From: Plutella xylostella
Lineage: Eukaryota > Arthropoda > Insecta > Lepidoptera > Plutellidae
Reading direction: 5' to 3'
Assembly: GCF_932276165.1 (NCBI RefSeq)
Contig: NC_064007.1
Span: 7,512,001-7,576,000, forward strand
DNA: 64,000 bases
Position numbers and translations under genes: made by a program. Shown here in pieces: positions 9,914 to 21,800 of this stretch; the first letter of the stretch is position 1, and every line of letters starts with the position of its first letter. Under the pieces are notes generated by a model. That model was not told where the DNA came from and did no database searches. It saw only the letters and a program-made list of their open reading frames with translations.

Positions 9914-12900
9914 AGTGCTGGTGATCCAGGTGGTGTAGCTGGCGACCCGTGCGTAGACCCCCGGGTACGAGGGGTTCCCGCAGCCGGCGCCCCACGAGGT
10001 CACCCCCACCACCACCCCGTTGTACACTAGTGGGCCCCCGGAGTCACCTTGACACGCGTCCGCACCTGGGGGTCAAACATTGTATTTTACGACGGCCGAA
10101 ATAAAGACGGTCGGTGTTGATCGGTCTTTAGTTTTAGCTCGTTAGTAAATTGGAATGGGTGTTTTCGGTGGATTTATTAGGCATTGTAGGTACTTTTTAC
10201 ACGGCCACGACCAGTGGTCAGTGAACCTGACTGTCGAAGGTCCTCGATTTAAGGTGAAGTGTGCAGTTTGCGCCCTCATCATGCTACATATTTCCAATTT
10301 ATACAATCTACAGAGTCTATGGACAGCAAAATTGTCCTACCGTCCAAAAGTTATTTATTGAGAACCTCTCAATATACTTTTATGAACGTAATAGATAAAA
10401 AAATAATCCTGCTAGCCGAGGCTGGGCCAAAGAACTCGTTTTTCCACCTAGGATAGCAAGCTACTGTTAATAAGCTAGTAAGTACTTTTGGCTTTGTATA
10501 GATAAATCTATCTTCTCTTCTAAACATCGTTAGTACGAAATATGGGTTTGATGTTACCTCCAACATTGAGCAGTCCCGCACACAGCATGCTAGTAGTAAC
10601 AGGGAACATGTTAGCGTTGCCCTGCTGAGCTCCGAGTGCGCTGTAGCGAGCGGCGCACTCTGAGCGGCTCACTTTACGCACGCTCACGTGGCGGAGGCTC
10701 GGCGACACTGACGAAGCTTCGTTCTCCTGGAGATAAGGATACAGTTATAGTGGGATTGGTAAGCTCTTGATGGGTGTAGGGTGGGTAGATATAGGTAGGT
10801 ACTTAGGAATACTTAAATACGTAACTTGTCCAAAGAAGGATCTTCTGCTTTTTCTTGATATTTTTAGTTATGTACGTATTCATTGATTAAAGGGCATTGG
10901 GCAAGGATGAGCATGATATTATTCTTCTTCTTCGATAAGATCGTGTCAACGACAAACTAACAAAGTCGCTAAATAATACATGCCCAGAACTGGGCCACTG
11001 ATACTGCACCGCTGGTAGCGGTCATGAGCTCTTCCCGCGTACAGGTGTAGGGACACGCGGGGCATGAAGTAAGGTGCACCATAGTTTGTGGCGCTTCACA
11101 CAAGCAGTTCAGATTTTGTGCATCCGTGAATCCAACTAGCCATATTGTCCTTACTACGACTGACCTGTGTTCGAAGTCGGTTTAAAGACTTCCAGTTCTC
11201 CCAAGGCAAGTTATGTCCAGGTGGGAGGTTCTCTGACAGCTGCACAAATGGGGTTGGAAGGGACACTTTTTGACGCCAGAGAGCACACCTCGCTTGCGCT
11301 TGGCCAGTGTTCAGTGGATCAACACATTTCATAAAGCTGCGTCGACTTGGCAGCCTTGCATGGGATGTCGTGTGTCGTCCATTTTGGCCCTTTCTGCGGA
11401 ACTTTCCACAGTCCTGCGGACGTCCGGGGGCGCTATGCCAGCCAGTGGATAAAGCAGCTGTACCGGAGTCGGTTTTAAACAACCAGTTATAATCCGGCAC
11501 GTTTCATTAAGTGCAGTATCCACCAGTTTGGCGTGGGCAGATCGACCCCATACTGGACACGCATATTCTCCTACGGAGAACGCAAGCGCCAGTCCAGACG
11601 TCCGCAGCACCTGTGGTGAGGCTCCCCACTTTGTGGTTGTAAGGCGCTGTAGAATGTTGTTGCGGGAGTGTACCTTCTTTTTGACATTTTCACAGTTCTT
11701 GCGATAGGTGAGCGACCTGTCCAGGGTATTCTGATGAAATCGAAGAGAGTCCCAGGGGGCTTGTATACTGAGGTGACGGTGCAGTATCCGAAATCGATGG
11801 TGATGACTTCTATCCCATTCTGGGTTGTACATTTAACTGACCTTGTGCTTATGCCGAGAGTAGCAAACACTGCGTTACCGTGTTTCGGGTGAGAAGTCTC
11901 GGCAATAAGCTCAAGTCCAGGGATGTGTGGTCGGCTCTGAGTCTCGTCTCTGTGGGTCGCCTGCACACACATCACATCGCACTGCGTTGTACGGTGTAGG
12001 TCGGCGAGGATTTCGGACTTATTTGCAGAGAAACCCTCGATGTTAATAGAGACTACCTTCAGAGCCGGCGCTAGAGCTGGACTCGGTTTGTCGTCGTGAT
12101 GAAAGGATTCGCCAATCTTACGATTGCCCAGGGTGCAGGATTTCTTTCAGCATGATATTAAAAGTTTAACATGAAAGCTTTAATCCAAATTATTCCTTAG
12201 AAGAAATGGGAGCAGATCAGGGTGGTTCTGTTTACTTGATTTCTTCTAACTATAAGGCGAAGTAAAGTTACATTAAGTACCTAGGTATGCAAGACTATAG
12301 TCAGATTTGCACTGGGATGGCATACATAAAAACTACAGTAGTAAGAGTAACTCTTGTGCTGACTGTAAGTATAGTTAGGTTCATAAAATATACTCACAAC
12401 AGTCCTGCCCCAGCCAGTAGCGACGACGGACGCGTTATCCGGCACCACATATCCAGATGGCGGCACAATGGCCGGTCTCACAGTCGAGCTATTAAACCTC
12501 CGGATCCGGGACGCCAGCACCACCACCACGTCGTTATTACTGGTCGGGTTGTTGTACGACTCGTGCAGGACGATGGTGGACACCTTGTGGACGGATCCAC
12601 CGGACATGGAGTAGGTGGACCCGACTCGGAGGGTGAAGACTGAGGGGCTGATGGCTGCGCCGTCCGGGCTGGAAAGATTGAAGGATGCGTTTAGGGGGAG
12701 GATAAGGTGGGTTGTGTGGTTTGCGTGTGGCCATTCGATGATAATAGGGTAAGTATATTTTGTAGAATGTAGCATGAACCCTACGACGTTTGATTGCAGA
12801 TCCTTACGTCAGGTAAATAAAGTAGATTTTCCCTTCACAGGCAAGCATAGTGTGGAACACCCTACGGCACGGGCAACAGGACTTTAGACAGTGTGGAAAT

Positions 12901-13164
12901 GGGGTTACCACCACCGACATATAAGCAATTAACAATCGTTAGCAGCATCGCTCGCTTGTTAAATCTCACATAATTTGTATGAATCTGACAGATTTTTCAC
13001 CGACGCGCGACGCTGCTTATGAATGAGTCGGTGGTGGTACGGTAGCCGGTAGACCCCTCTAAGAAGAAGAAGAAGAATACCTTGATGAAGCAGTGCGCGG
13101 CGGAGAGCACGTGGCGCGCCGTCAGCACCATGCCGCCGCAGTTCGGCTGACCGTTCGCCAGCAC
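9914..13164 (-). pseudogene. Protease M1: truncated trypsin-like serine protease relic
   Basis: Four minus-strand exons are visible: 13164-13081 (catalytic His in LSAAHC), 12668-12398 (catalytic Asp in SNNDVVVV), 10726-10558 (Cys pair, MLCAGLLNVGG) and 10065-9914 (DACQGDSGGP). Asp sits at the position equivalent to trypsin 189. SWGAGC and YPGVY supply Gly at 216 and 226, so the ancestral enzyme would have cut after Arg or Lys. Exons for the signal peptide and IVGG activation site are missing. The upstream space holds a dispersed repeat and a LINE. The first visible exon ends AAG|GTATTC, one base later than M2, so canonical splicing shifts the frame into the next exon. No tail exon was found downstream. 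I call it a pseudogene, but transcription cannot be excluded. Confidence 0.78.
10921..12150 (-). mobile_element. Internally deleted LINE fragment in M1
   Basis: Minus-strand frames read an AP-endonuclease-like stretch (QATHRDETQSRPHIPGLELI; YCTVTSVYKPPGTL). They pass almost directly into a post-RT C-terminal region (VGEYACPVWGRSAHAKLVDT; LTSCPACPYTC), and the RT itself is absent. Several frameshifts are present. The 3' end carries a GAA-repeat tail near 10921-10935. The same deleted form occurs at about 44500-45745 in M2, so insertion and deletion both predate the duplication. The clade is uncertain (I/Jockey group). Confidence 0.72.
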
Positions 13165-13194
13165 CTGGAATACATCAACGAATTATTATATTAC

Positions 13195-13410
13195 TTACTA
13201 ACTAGCTGTGCCGCAAGCTTCTCTTCGACTTAAAAAGTTATCCCGTGGGAATTCCGGGATAAAAAGTAGCCTAGTTCTTTCTCAGGGTATAGAGTCTAGA
13301 CCTTACCTATGTATACTAAATTTCATTCAAATCCGTTCAGTAGTTTTGGCGTGAAAGAGTAACAGACAGACACAGTACCTAATTTCGCATTTATAATATT
13401 AAGTTGGGAT
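13195..13410. repeat. Dispersed lepidopteran-type repeat
   Basis: Contains the string TCCCGTGGGAATTCCGGGAT and the later segment TCAAATCCGTTCAGTAGTTT. Related copies occur at about 27070-27190, 48000-48190, 58215-58345 and 62150-62260. I recognise it as a sequence common in moth and butterfly genomes. Its mechanism of spread is not evident here. It occupies the position where the first exons of M1 would be expected. Confidence 0.6.
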
Positions 13411-13834
13411 AATATAAATCATAACAAAATTTCCCATATTTTACTGTACAGACCTTAGATTAACAATAAACGAACAAGACGTCCCCCCCCCGCGCGCCAT
13501 CGAACTGTACGGACGTGTTTACATAACGCTCCTATACAATCACAAAAATAAAGTCGTTTATCAACAAATTTTACACCAATAGTTTTATAAACAAGTAAAT
13601 AATACTTTATTCCTCCTAAATCAAGAATCTGTGTGTGAAATTACAGTGTGTGTGAACCGTGAAGTGCGTTAGTGCTAAAACTAAGGTCTAATTCACCGAC
13701 CTACCCCACACAAACCAAAGTAAACAACACTAAGCAAGCGCCTGAATTTATAATCATAGACATTCATAATTTCTACGTTATTGCCTGCAACTGGCACTCT
13801 TTTCTCCATCTGATCTTCAGCCTGTATTATAACA

Positions 13835-14779
13835 ATGCTTCGCTCACCGCCCAAGGAAACGAGCACCAGCAAGTCCAACACGTCGCCCTCGCGCTCCGAC
13901 TCTGATATCCCTAAGCTGTGTAAACAATCGCAACCATTGCATAACATAACAGACAATTCTACCAAAGGACGAAATGCAAAACGCCGCCGAGCATCAGGTG
14001 AAAGTTCAGCTGACAGTAATAACTTGTCCGATTTTAAAAATGAAATTAAAGACATGATTAAGGAGATGATGTGTGACCAAAATTCCCGATTAGACACTTT
14101 CGAGCGTTACATTAAGGAGATTAAATGCCACTACACAAAAATCCAAGATACTAACAACACTATAGAAAAATCCATGAACTACATGTCAGATCAGCTTACC
14201 TCATTGGAGGCCAACATTGCCTCCCTGGATAAAGAGCGGAAAACTATGTTACTTCAGCTGTCTTCGCTACAGGACAAAATATACTCGTTGGAGCGAGATG
14301 CGATTAAAACTTCGATTGAAATTCGCAATGTGCCGAAACAACCACATGAAACAAAGGATCAGCTCTTCCTTCTTGTACAAAAAGTAACAAAAGCACTAAG
14401 CGTCGATCTTCAAAGCACCGAAATACGGGACGTCCTGCGACATCCCTCAAAGAAAGAACAAAAAACCTCCACTGTAACAATTGAGTTTTGTAACACGCTG
14501 ACGAAACATCGCCTTCTGGATTCAGTAAAGGATTTTAATAGACAAAACTCAACAGAAAAACTTAGTTCTTCAACCATTGGTATCGACAACCAAAAAACCC
14601 CAATATACATCGCCGAGAAACTTACGCCACATGAAAAACAGCTCTTCTTCGTCGCATATTGCTGGACATCGAATGGGCGTGTCCTCATTAGGAAAGATAG
14701 TACGAGCCCCTACGTTGTAGTTAGAAATGAGTCACAACTGGAAAACATGTCTAATGCTAATAGTAATTCTAGTAAATGA
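13835..14779 (+). CDS. LINE ORF1: coiled-coil nucleic-acid-binding protein (FP25K-like)
   Basis: 314 codons, intact. A Ser/Lys/Arg-rich N-terminus (to about residue 60) is followed by a probable coiled coil at about 75-160 (LTSLEANIASLDKERKTMLL). A C-terminal domain starts at about 160 (IEIRNVPKQPHETKDQLFLL) and resembles the baculovirus FP25K-related domain found in ORF1 of CR1-type LINEs. Such ORF1 proteins bind element RNA and assemble the retrotransposition particle. That assignment is from family knowledge; what is directly visible is the length, the heptad-like region, and the position 325 bp ahead of an endonuclease-RT ORF. No zinc knuckle was seen. Confidence 0.75.
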   Translation: MLRSPPKETSTSKSNTSPSRSDSDIPKLCKQSQPLHNITDNSTKGRNAKRRRASGESSADSNNLSDFKNEIKDMIKEMMCDQNSRLDTFERYIKEIKCHYTKIQDTNNTIEKSMNYMSDQLTSLEANIASLDKERKTMLLQLSSLQDKIYSLERDAIKTSIEIRNVPKQPHETKDQLFLLVQKVTKALSVDLQSTEIRDVLRHPSKKEQKTSTVTIEFCNTLTKHRLLDSVKDFNRQNSTEKLSSSTIGIDNQKTPIYIAEKLTPHEKQLFFVAYCWTSNGRVLIRKDSTSPYVVVRNESQLENMSNANSNSSK

Positions 14780-15103
14780 CTAACAGATTTATCCAATTGC
14801 GTGTATAACCTAAACTATATTTACAAAAAAAAATATGTTATTTGTATTTGTTACCATGTTTAAAACTTGTAAACTATCACACTCACACATTCTTATAACA
14901 CTCACGATAAAAAACATACTTATTAAAAACTACTCACTACATTATTTGTCTATTTTCACCTACCTAGTTGCTACATATTCATATTGTCAATATTTACACA
15001 CCTACCTAACTAAGTATACCTACTCACTTGTATACATGCTATACATGCCTACAATACCAGCCTTTTTACCTTTTAACTCTGTCTTTCATCAAAATAATTC
15101 GCT

Positions 15104-18049
15104 ATGAATCATACAATGAACTTGAGTACAGATATCGACCTACTGTCTTTATCTGATGTTTTCAGGTGCATTCCGGAAAACTGTCTAAGCCACATAAGTG
15201 ATCCTAATAAGCTACTAAAAATCTTTACTCAAAATATCCGATCAATAAATCGAAATTTTTCTAGCTTAGAAACTCTATTGCATCGAATACCTTTTGAAAG
15301 TGATGTACTAGTTTTGACCGAGTGCTGGTTACCATGTAAAACAAATTCTACTATACCTATCTTAACTAATTATTCTATGCACCAAACTACAAAACACTTA
15401 AATCAAAGTGACGGGGTAGTTATTTATATTAAATCACACCTTTCCTTCTCCACTGAAGAGATAAATTTCAATAATAAATGCGCATCTGGCCTCATTATTA
15501 AGTTGGGCACATCTACAGCCATAGTGTGTATTTATCGATCCCCTTCAAATGAAAATATTGATGACTTCTTGCTATCCCTAAAATACATACTTCCCTCGCT
15601 ATCCTCGTTCAAATCAGTAATCTTAACTGGTGACATTAATATCGGTATTGAAACTGCGACAAAAGATTCACGTAGGCACGATTATCTCACAATCCTCGCG
15701 TTTCATGGCTACCTACCAGCTCATACCATACCTACACGAGAAAACAGCTGCCTCGATCATCTCATACTACGAACAAAACTACCATCTACCACCCTAGTTA
15801 TTGAAACAACTGTAACCGACCACTTTGCCACCTTGTTATGCCTTGAGACTAAATATCCTCGTTGTTTTACCGCCTCTGTGATTACGTCAACAAACTATGA
15901 AACCCTGGATGAGACCATGAAATGCCTAGATTTATCTCCTATTTTCTCTATTGAAGACCCAAACGTAGCTACAGATGCCATAGTACAACAACTTTCTCAG
16001 GCTATTCAGGTAAATAGTACTGAAAAGTCAATAAAAAAAAACAAAAGAATATTTAAGCCATGGATCACACCAGGATTGCTTAGATGTATGCGTAACAGAG
16101 ATAATATGCATAAAAAAATGAAGAAAACTCCTGAAGACGAGATTCTTAAACTAACATATAAAAGATATATAAATTTCTGTACAAAAATTCTTAAAAAGGT
16201 AAAAAGACAGTTTGATACACAGGAACTAAATAAAGCAGGTAAAAATAGCAAACTACTTTGGAAATCCATAAAAAATATTACAAATACTTCGAAAAATAAA
16301 GAATCTCCTGTACAACTTCTAGATACTTCATCTTCAAAAACAAACTCGTGTAATTTTATTAATCATTTCTTCGTAAATATTGGCAAAAAACTGGCAGATA
16401 ATATTGAACATATTAAACCAAATATAACCCCTCCAAAATCTATATATCCAAACAAAAAAACCTCGCTCTCTTTAATGCCAACAGATCCCGATGAAATCAT
16501 TTCGATTATTCGCTCCCTGAAACCTAATGCCGCCACTGGCCATGACGGTATCTCAACCACTTTTTTAAAAAGATACTCCCCACTTCTTGCTCCGTACCTA
16601 TCCCACATTTTCAATAACTGTTTCCTCACTGGCATTTTCCCTACTGCCTTTAAAAAGGCTATCATACATCCCATATATAAAAGTGGGGACAGAAGCGATA
16701 TTAACAATTATAGACCAATTGCCATCCTCACTTCTCTTTCGAAAATTCTTGAACGCCTCATCAACAATAGACTCATCAACTTCCTTGAAAAAAACAACAT
16801 ACTGTCAAGTCAACAATTTGGCTTCAGGAGGAACAAATCAACAAACCATGCAGTCCATGAGCTAATAAATAATATTGTAGAAAACATCAATGGTGGTAAA
16901 AAGGTGTTAACTATCTTTGTTGATTTGGCTAAGGCTTTCGACACTGTCCCCATACCTATGTTGCTACTGAAAATGGAGAAAATGGGAGTTCGGGGCCAGC
17001 AACTTCATCTTTTTTAGGACTACCTGCCGGGACGTTCTCAAGTTGTTAAAGTATGCGATTATATAAGCAATGAACTACCGATTTCATACGGAGTCCCACA
17101 AGGGAGTATCTTGGGCCCAACGCTGTTCCTTCTATTTATTAACGATCTCTGTAATTTGCATCTTCCCCAAGGTACCATTGTCTCTTTTGCTGATGACACC
17201 GCCGTAACTTTTTCCGCCAAGTCATGGGAGATGGATGGGATTCAAGTTGTAGCCCAAGAGGGGCTTAATAGTCTTCTAGACTGGCTGGTCTATAATTCTT
17301 TAACTATAAACACATCTAAAACTAAATATATAACTTTTTCCCTTCGTCAAACATCACAACCAAAAACGGCAATAGCTCTTAAAGCACACACATGTAAAAA
17401 TCGTACCCTAAGCCACTGCAACTGCCCGAAAATACTGCAAACAGATAATATCAAGTATTTGGGAGTAATTGTTGATAAATATCTAAATTTTAAACTTCAC
17501 ATAGAACATGTTACTTCTAGAATTCGTAAGTTGATCTATGTATTCAAAACTCTTCGTCATGTAGCGAAACCTATGTTATTGCGCGTGGTTTACTTTGCAC
17601 TATGCGAATCAGTTATTTCATATTGCATAACAGTATGGGGTGGGGCTGCAAAAACTATACTGAAACCACTGGAAATAGCCCAACGAGCTATTCTTAAAAT
17701 TGCTACTTTCCGCCCAATTCTCTTCCCCACCGCCGAACTATATAAAAATGTCCAGGTTTTATCAGTTAGAAAGATTTTCATCCTAAACACAATTCTCCTC
17801 CAACATTCTGTCACACCTTATTCAGAAATAAAGAAACGTCGCAAAGATAAAATATGTATATTACCACCTTCAAATTTTGCGTTCACAAATAGATTTTTTT
17901 ATCACCTAGGCCCATTTTTGTATAATAAAATAAATGCATCCCTCCCAATTCATCCTCTAAGCCGCTACGAAGCTAAAACCATAATCAAAAAATACCTTTT
18001 ACAGATGACTTACGATGAAGTTGAAATCTACCTCTCTGGTTATGCATAG
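15104..18049 (+). pseudogene. LINE ORF2: endonuclease-reverse transcriptase with one in-frame stop
   Basis: Open for 637 codons (15104-17017), interrupted by one TAG at 17015-17017, then open in the same frame to 18049 (about 981 codons in all). The N-terminus has AP-endonuclease motifs (FTQNIRSINRN, LTECWL, GDINIG, TDHFATLLCL). RT motifs follow: NAATGHDGIST, NYRPIAILTSLSKILER, QFGFRRNKST, FVDLAKAFDTV, then after the stop YGVPQGSILGPTLFLLFIND and the catalytic FADD. The stop falls between the first catalytic Asp region and the PQG motif, so the truncated protein would be inactive unless read through. Very little other decay is visible, which suggests a young insertion. Confidence 0.9.
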
Positions 18050-18133
18050 CATGTTTGTTTTTTATAACGTTACAAGTTGACAAATATACACACATACACT
18101 TATATCTGTATAATATAACACAACTCACACACA

Positions 18134-18134
<1 letters not shown>

Positions 18135-18186
<52 letters not shown>
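18135..18186. repeat. (AC)n microsatellite
   Basis: About 50 bp of AC dinucleotide repeat in the 3' UTR of the CR1-like LINE. It also creates a spurious Cys-Val antisense reading frame. Confidence 0.95.
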
Positions 18187-18188
<2 letters not shown>

Positions 18189-18814
18189 TTTTATAAATTT
18201 AACGCTACTTTGAAATTAATTTGAATTGAATTTGATAATGTAATATTAATCACATAATTATAAAAATCAATAATCTAACTGTAAAATAATGTACAATTCC
18301 TTGTTATTCTTCTTTAAATCCCGATACACGGGGTCGGGCCTGTTGTTCCTTAATACAGGTTTTGTGTAAACCTATCAAGGACGACAGCTTATGTACATTT
18401 TTTAAAATAATTCTAACATTAACCATAGTTGTTTTAATTAAGTTAAAATAAACTAACAAACTATTTAACTACCTGATTGTGCACGTATTTAAAACTGTAC
18501 TGTAAAAAATTCAATAAATAAAATTATTAAATTAAATTATTAAATAAAAGGCAGCTCTACGATTTATATATTTTTACCTACTGGCATATTCGACGATGTA
18601 TCTGTATCAGTTCAGTACTTATGTTACAATACCTAGCAACTAGCAACTTACAAAGCGTAGGAAAATATAGTGTGTTAAAAAGGATAGACAAGACACAAAG
18701 AGTTGTAGATTTTCACCTTTACTATAATTATTTACCACTATTGCAACACCTTGTACTGTTATATCCATCCTCATTGCTTCGCCGTAGACAAGCTAAAATG
18801 CTGCAATAAATAAA

Positions 18815-18845
18815 ATTGCGATGGCCATGGCTTGGCCATCCCAAT
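18815..18845. promoter_or_regulatory. Conserved palindrome upstream of protease B1
   Basis: ATTGCGATGGCCA, a 5-base spacer, then the complementary arm with one mismatch (CATCCCAAT). It ends 39 bp before the B1 start codon. Equivalent palindromes precede A2, A3 and B2 at almost the same distance. It could be a 5' UTR hairpin or a dimer-binding site. The function is inferred only from position and conservation. Confidence 0.45.
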
Positions 18846-18884
18846 TTTAACTTACTTTTGAGACAGGAAATAAACAGGAAAGTG

Positions 18885-21800
18885 ATGGTTTTCAGGATGA
18901 AGTTACTAATTATAACTGTGCTATTTTACTATGGTAAGCTTTATTATTTACGGTAGTTAAGTATGGTAAAGAAAAATTGGGTAGATATCTATATCTATGT
19001 GTCTTTGTAGTACTTTATACTTAGCCCCCTTCATTTTTTAAAGGGAAAAATGTAACCTTGCCGGTTTTTATTTCTATAGGCATTATTCATATACATACAC
19101 TTAATCAAAAACTATGTAAAAAGTAGAAGAATCGCTATTTCTTTATTACCTATAGGGTACAGTCAACCCCTAGTAAAAGAGTGAGAATTTTTTCTTCAAA
19201 ATTATAATATATATACTGTATTAGCTTACCTGACTTAATGTCAATTTTAACCTTATAATTTACGATCCATACATTTTATGCGATCAGGAAGTTCTCATTA
19301 AAAATATGGACTACGTAAAGGTTAGTATATAATTATGTTTTCAGGGTGCTGTGAGGACACGGTGACTGTGAGGGAGCCCCCCGCGCGCCCCGCGCCCCCC
19401 GCCAACAGGATCGTCAGGGGACACCCCACCACCGTCAAGACATACCCTTACATGGCGTATTTAACTTTATTTTTTACGGTATTGCTTCTTTACCAGACTC
19501 ACCGACATAGTATGCAGTAGTAGAGTAGCTTAGTTTGGAGCTGTCGACGACGCGAGCAATGAAAAAGTTAAATTTCATAATACCGACACCAAACAGGGAC
19601 GTGATGTGACTGTGACCGTTAACTTAACGACATTTAACTTTTTCATTGCTCGCGTCGTCGACAGCTCCAAACTAAGCTACTCTACTACTGCATACTATGG
19701 GTAGGGTCAGTGCGTCTCAGTATGTCCGTTAATTCTCAAATAATTTTGTTCTAAAAATTAAAATGATAAAGGTATTCAATATCCATAATCAAGTTATTTG
19801 TTTGGAGTTCTGATGTAAGTTATCAGATCATTTCAAAATTATGTGACATTACTTACTTATGATTTTGATTATCAATAATTAAGTAGAAATATAAGCTTTT
19901 AGGGATTCAAACTTTTACTGTATATTTGTTTTTAAAAAACCAGTTTTATGTGTTTTCAATTAAAAAAATAATTAATTAGAAAGCGTTTGACAGCCAACTG
20001 ACAGGGTTTACCATGTGTTTCTGTTTTGATGGTAAGGGCCCAAGACTCAAGTTAGTCCTATTTATGAGGTAGGTAAGTCCTAAAAATTTAAATTATGAAG
20101 TTACCTTTCTAAAGGCTCTGTCAAACGGACGCGTTACTAGCGCGCGTCATACGCAACGCAACGCTAGCGCTGGCGCTCTGTTTACCATAGTAGTTGTAGC
20201 GGCCTAATTTGCGTATTGAATTTGTCCTATATTTCTGGTGTTTAAAATAAGGAACAACCGCTTTGGAATACTGATATAACGTATATTGATTAAATAAGTC
20301 AGTTACAATGTACAATATTCGAGGAATTGGGGTAGGGAACAATTCAACCAATCACAGTGATAATGCTTCACGCCATCTACATCCAATCAGGTGGCACTAT
20401 TTGTAGTAGTACCAAGCTTGCCACTAGATGGCGCTGTTCCGGTTTATTTGGGCCCGAACAGTAGTACAACAAATCTTGGCGTCATAGCGCGGCGTCAAGT
20501 TAGCGCTCTTACGCGCTCTAGTAATGCTTTCTGTTTGACGTAGCATTAAGTTATTTTAAATTTCCGGTAAGTTATACATAGCCCTCATTATAACGTACTT
20601 TATCACTGTATTTGCAGATGCGTGGTCAGAAACTGCTGCCAGAGGCCTGCGGGGGCGTGATACTCACACAGCACCACGTGCTCACCGCTGCGCACTGCTT
20701 ACATCGGTAATAAATTCCAAAATGTTGTAAGTACTTAGTTACGATTTTGCGGTCGGCCTTAATTATCATGAAGGTTTCACTATATTTCCCTGTCAGTAAT
20801 TTATAAGCTACCTCAAAGAGCTTCGCTGCGCCTTTAAGGCGCTATTATACGCAGAACTAGCGCCGCCAGTGGATAAAAAATCATAACTTTCGTTTGAAAT
20901 TGCCGAAGATACCAGAAACGGCCATCCTTAGCCATTTTTAGATTAACTTCTAGATTCCAAGCACAAGGGATTAGGAGGTAGGCATAGAAGTAGAAAAAAA
21001 GACGGAAGGAATCTCGCGAACTAAAAAGTGAGGCACCCAGAGTAAGTCAGTCCGTACTCCATTTAAAATCAACGGCCAATCAATTGAAGATGTTGACACC
21101 TTCACCTAGCTGGGAAGCAAAATCACACCAAATGGTGGAACTGACGAGGATATCGGCAACCGCATCAACAAAGCCCGTGGAGCTTTTGCCATGTTAAGCC
21201 CAGTGTGGAGGTCTTCCGCATTCCGTCTCCAAACCAAGATCCGCCTGTTCAAGGCGTGCGTAAAGACCGTTCTCCTCTACGGTTGCGAAACTTGGAAGAA
21301 AACGGTTCAAACAACGAACAAGCTACAGGTTTTCGTAAACAGATGCTTACGCAATATCCTAGGGATCCGTTGGTTTGACTTTGTCTCCGAACTTTGGCGC
21401 AGAACACATCAAAAACCTGTAGCAGAAACCGTAAAAGAACGCAAATGGAGATGGATAGGAGACGTTCTCAGGCGTACTGAAGACGTCCCAAAAGAAGCGC
21501 TGACATGGCACCCCGAGGGCGGTAAACGAAGACTCGGCAGACCGCGAGAGACATGGCAGCGCTCTGTGAAAAAGGAAATGGGCCAGGCGGGGATGTCTTG
21601 GGCGGATGTCTCTGAGCTGGCCCAAGATCGTAAAGAATGGCGGCGCTTCACTTCGGCCCTTTGATTCCCAGCGGAGATTGGGAATAAGGAAGTAAGTATA
21701 AGTAGGTTCTAAAATTGGCGACGAAGACTATCTATAAAATTGAATAGAATATTCTTTATTTTACACTTAAAAATATTACAATTTCAAAATTTTTATATAA

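Larger units (their letters stand above)
13482..18562 (+). mobile_element. CR1/Jockey-group non-LTR retrotransposon, nearly full length
   Basis: Inserted between protease M1 and B1. The corresponding place in block 2 (48276-48290) is uninterrupted, which gives the boundaries. It starts with a C-rich run (13483-13492). Two ORFs follow (13835-14779 and 15104-18049), then a 3' UTR with an AC microsatellite, and an AT-rich terminal repeat ending near 18550. A short stretch of target appears to have been replaced rather than cleanly duplicated. FADD reverse transcriptase and an AP-type endonuclease place it among CR1/Jockey-like LINEs. Confidence 0.9.

Noticed and set aside
11270..11500. Plus-strand ORFs opposite the M1 LINE fragment
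   Set aside because: They are shadows of the minus-strand LINE coding sequence and have no features of their own.
17985..18182. Cys-Val-rich minus-strand ORF
   Set aside because: It is the antisense of the AC microsatellite.
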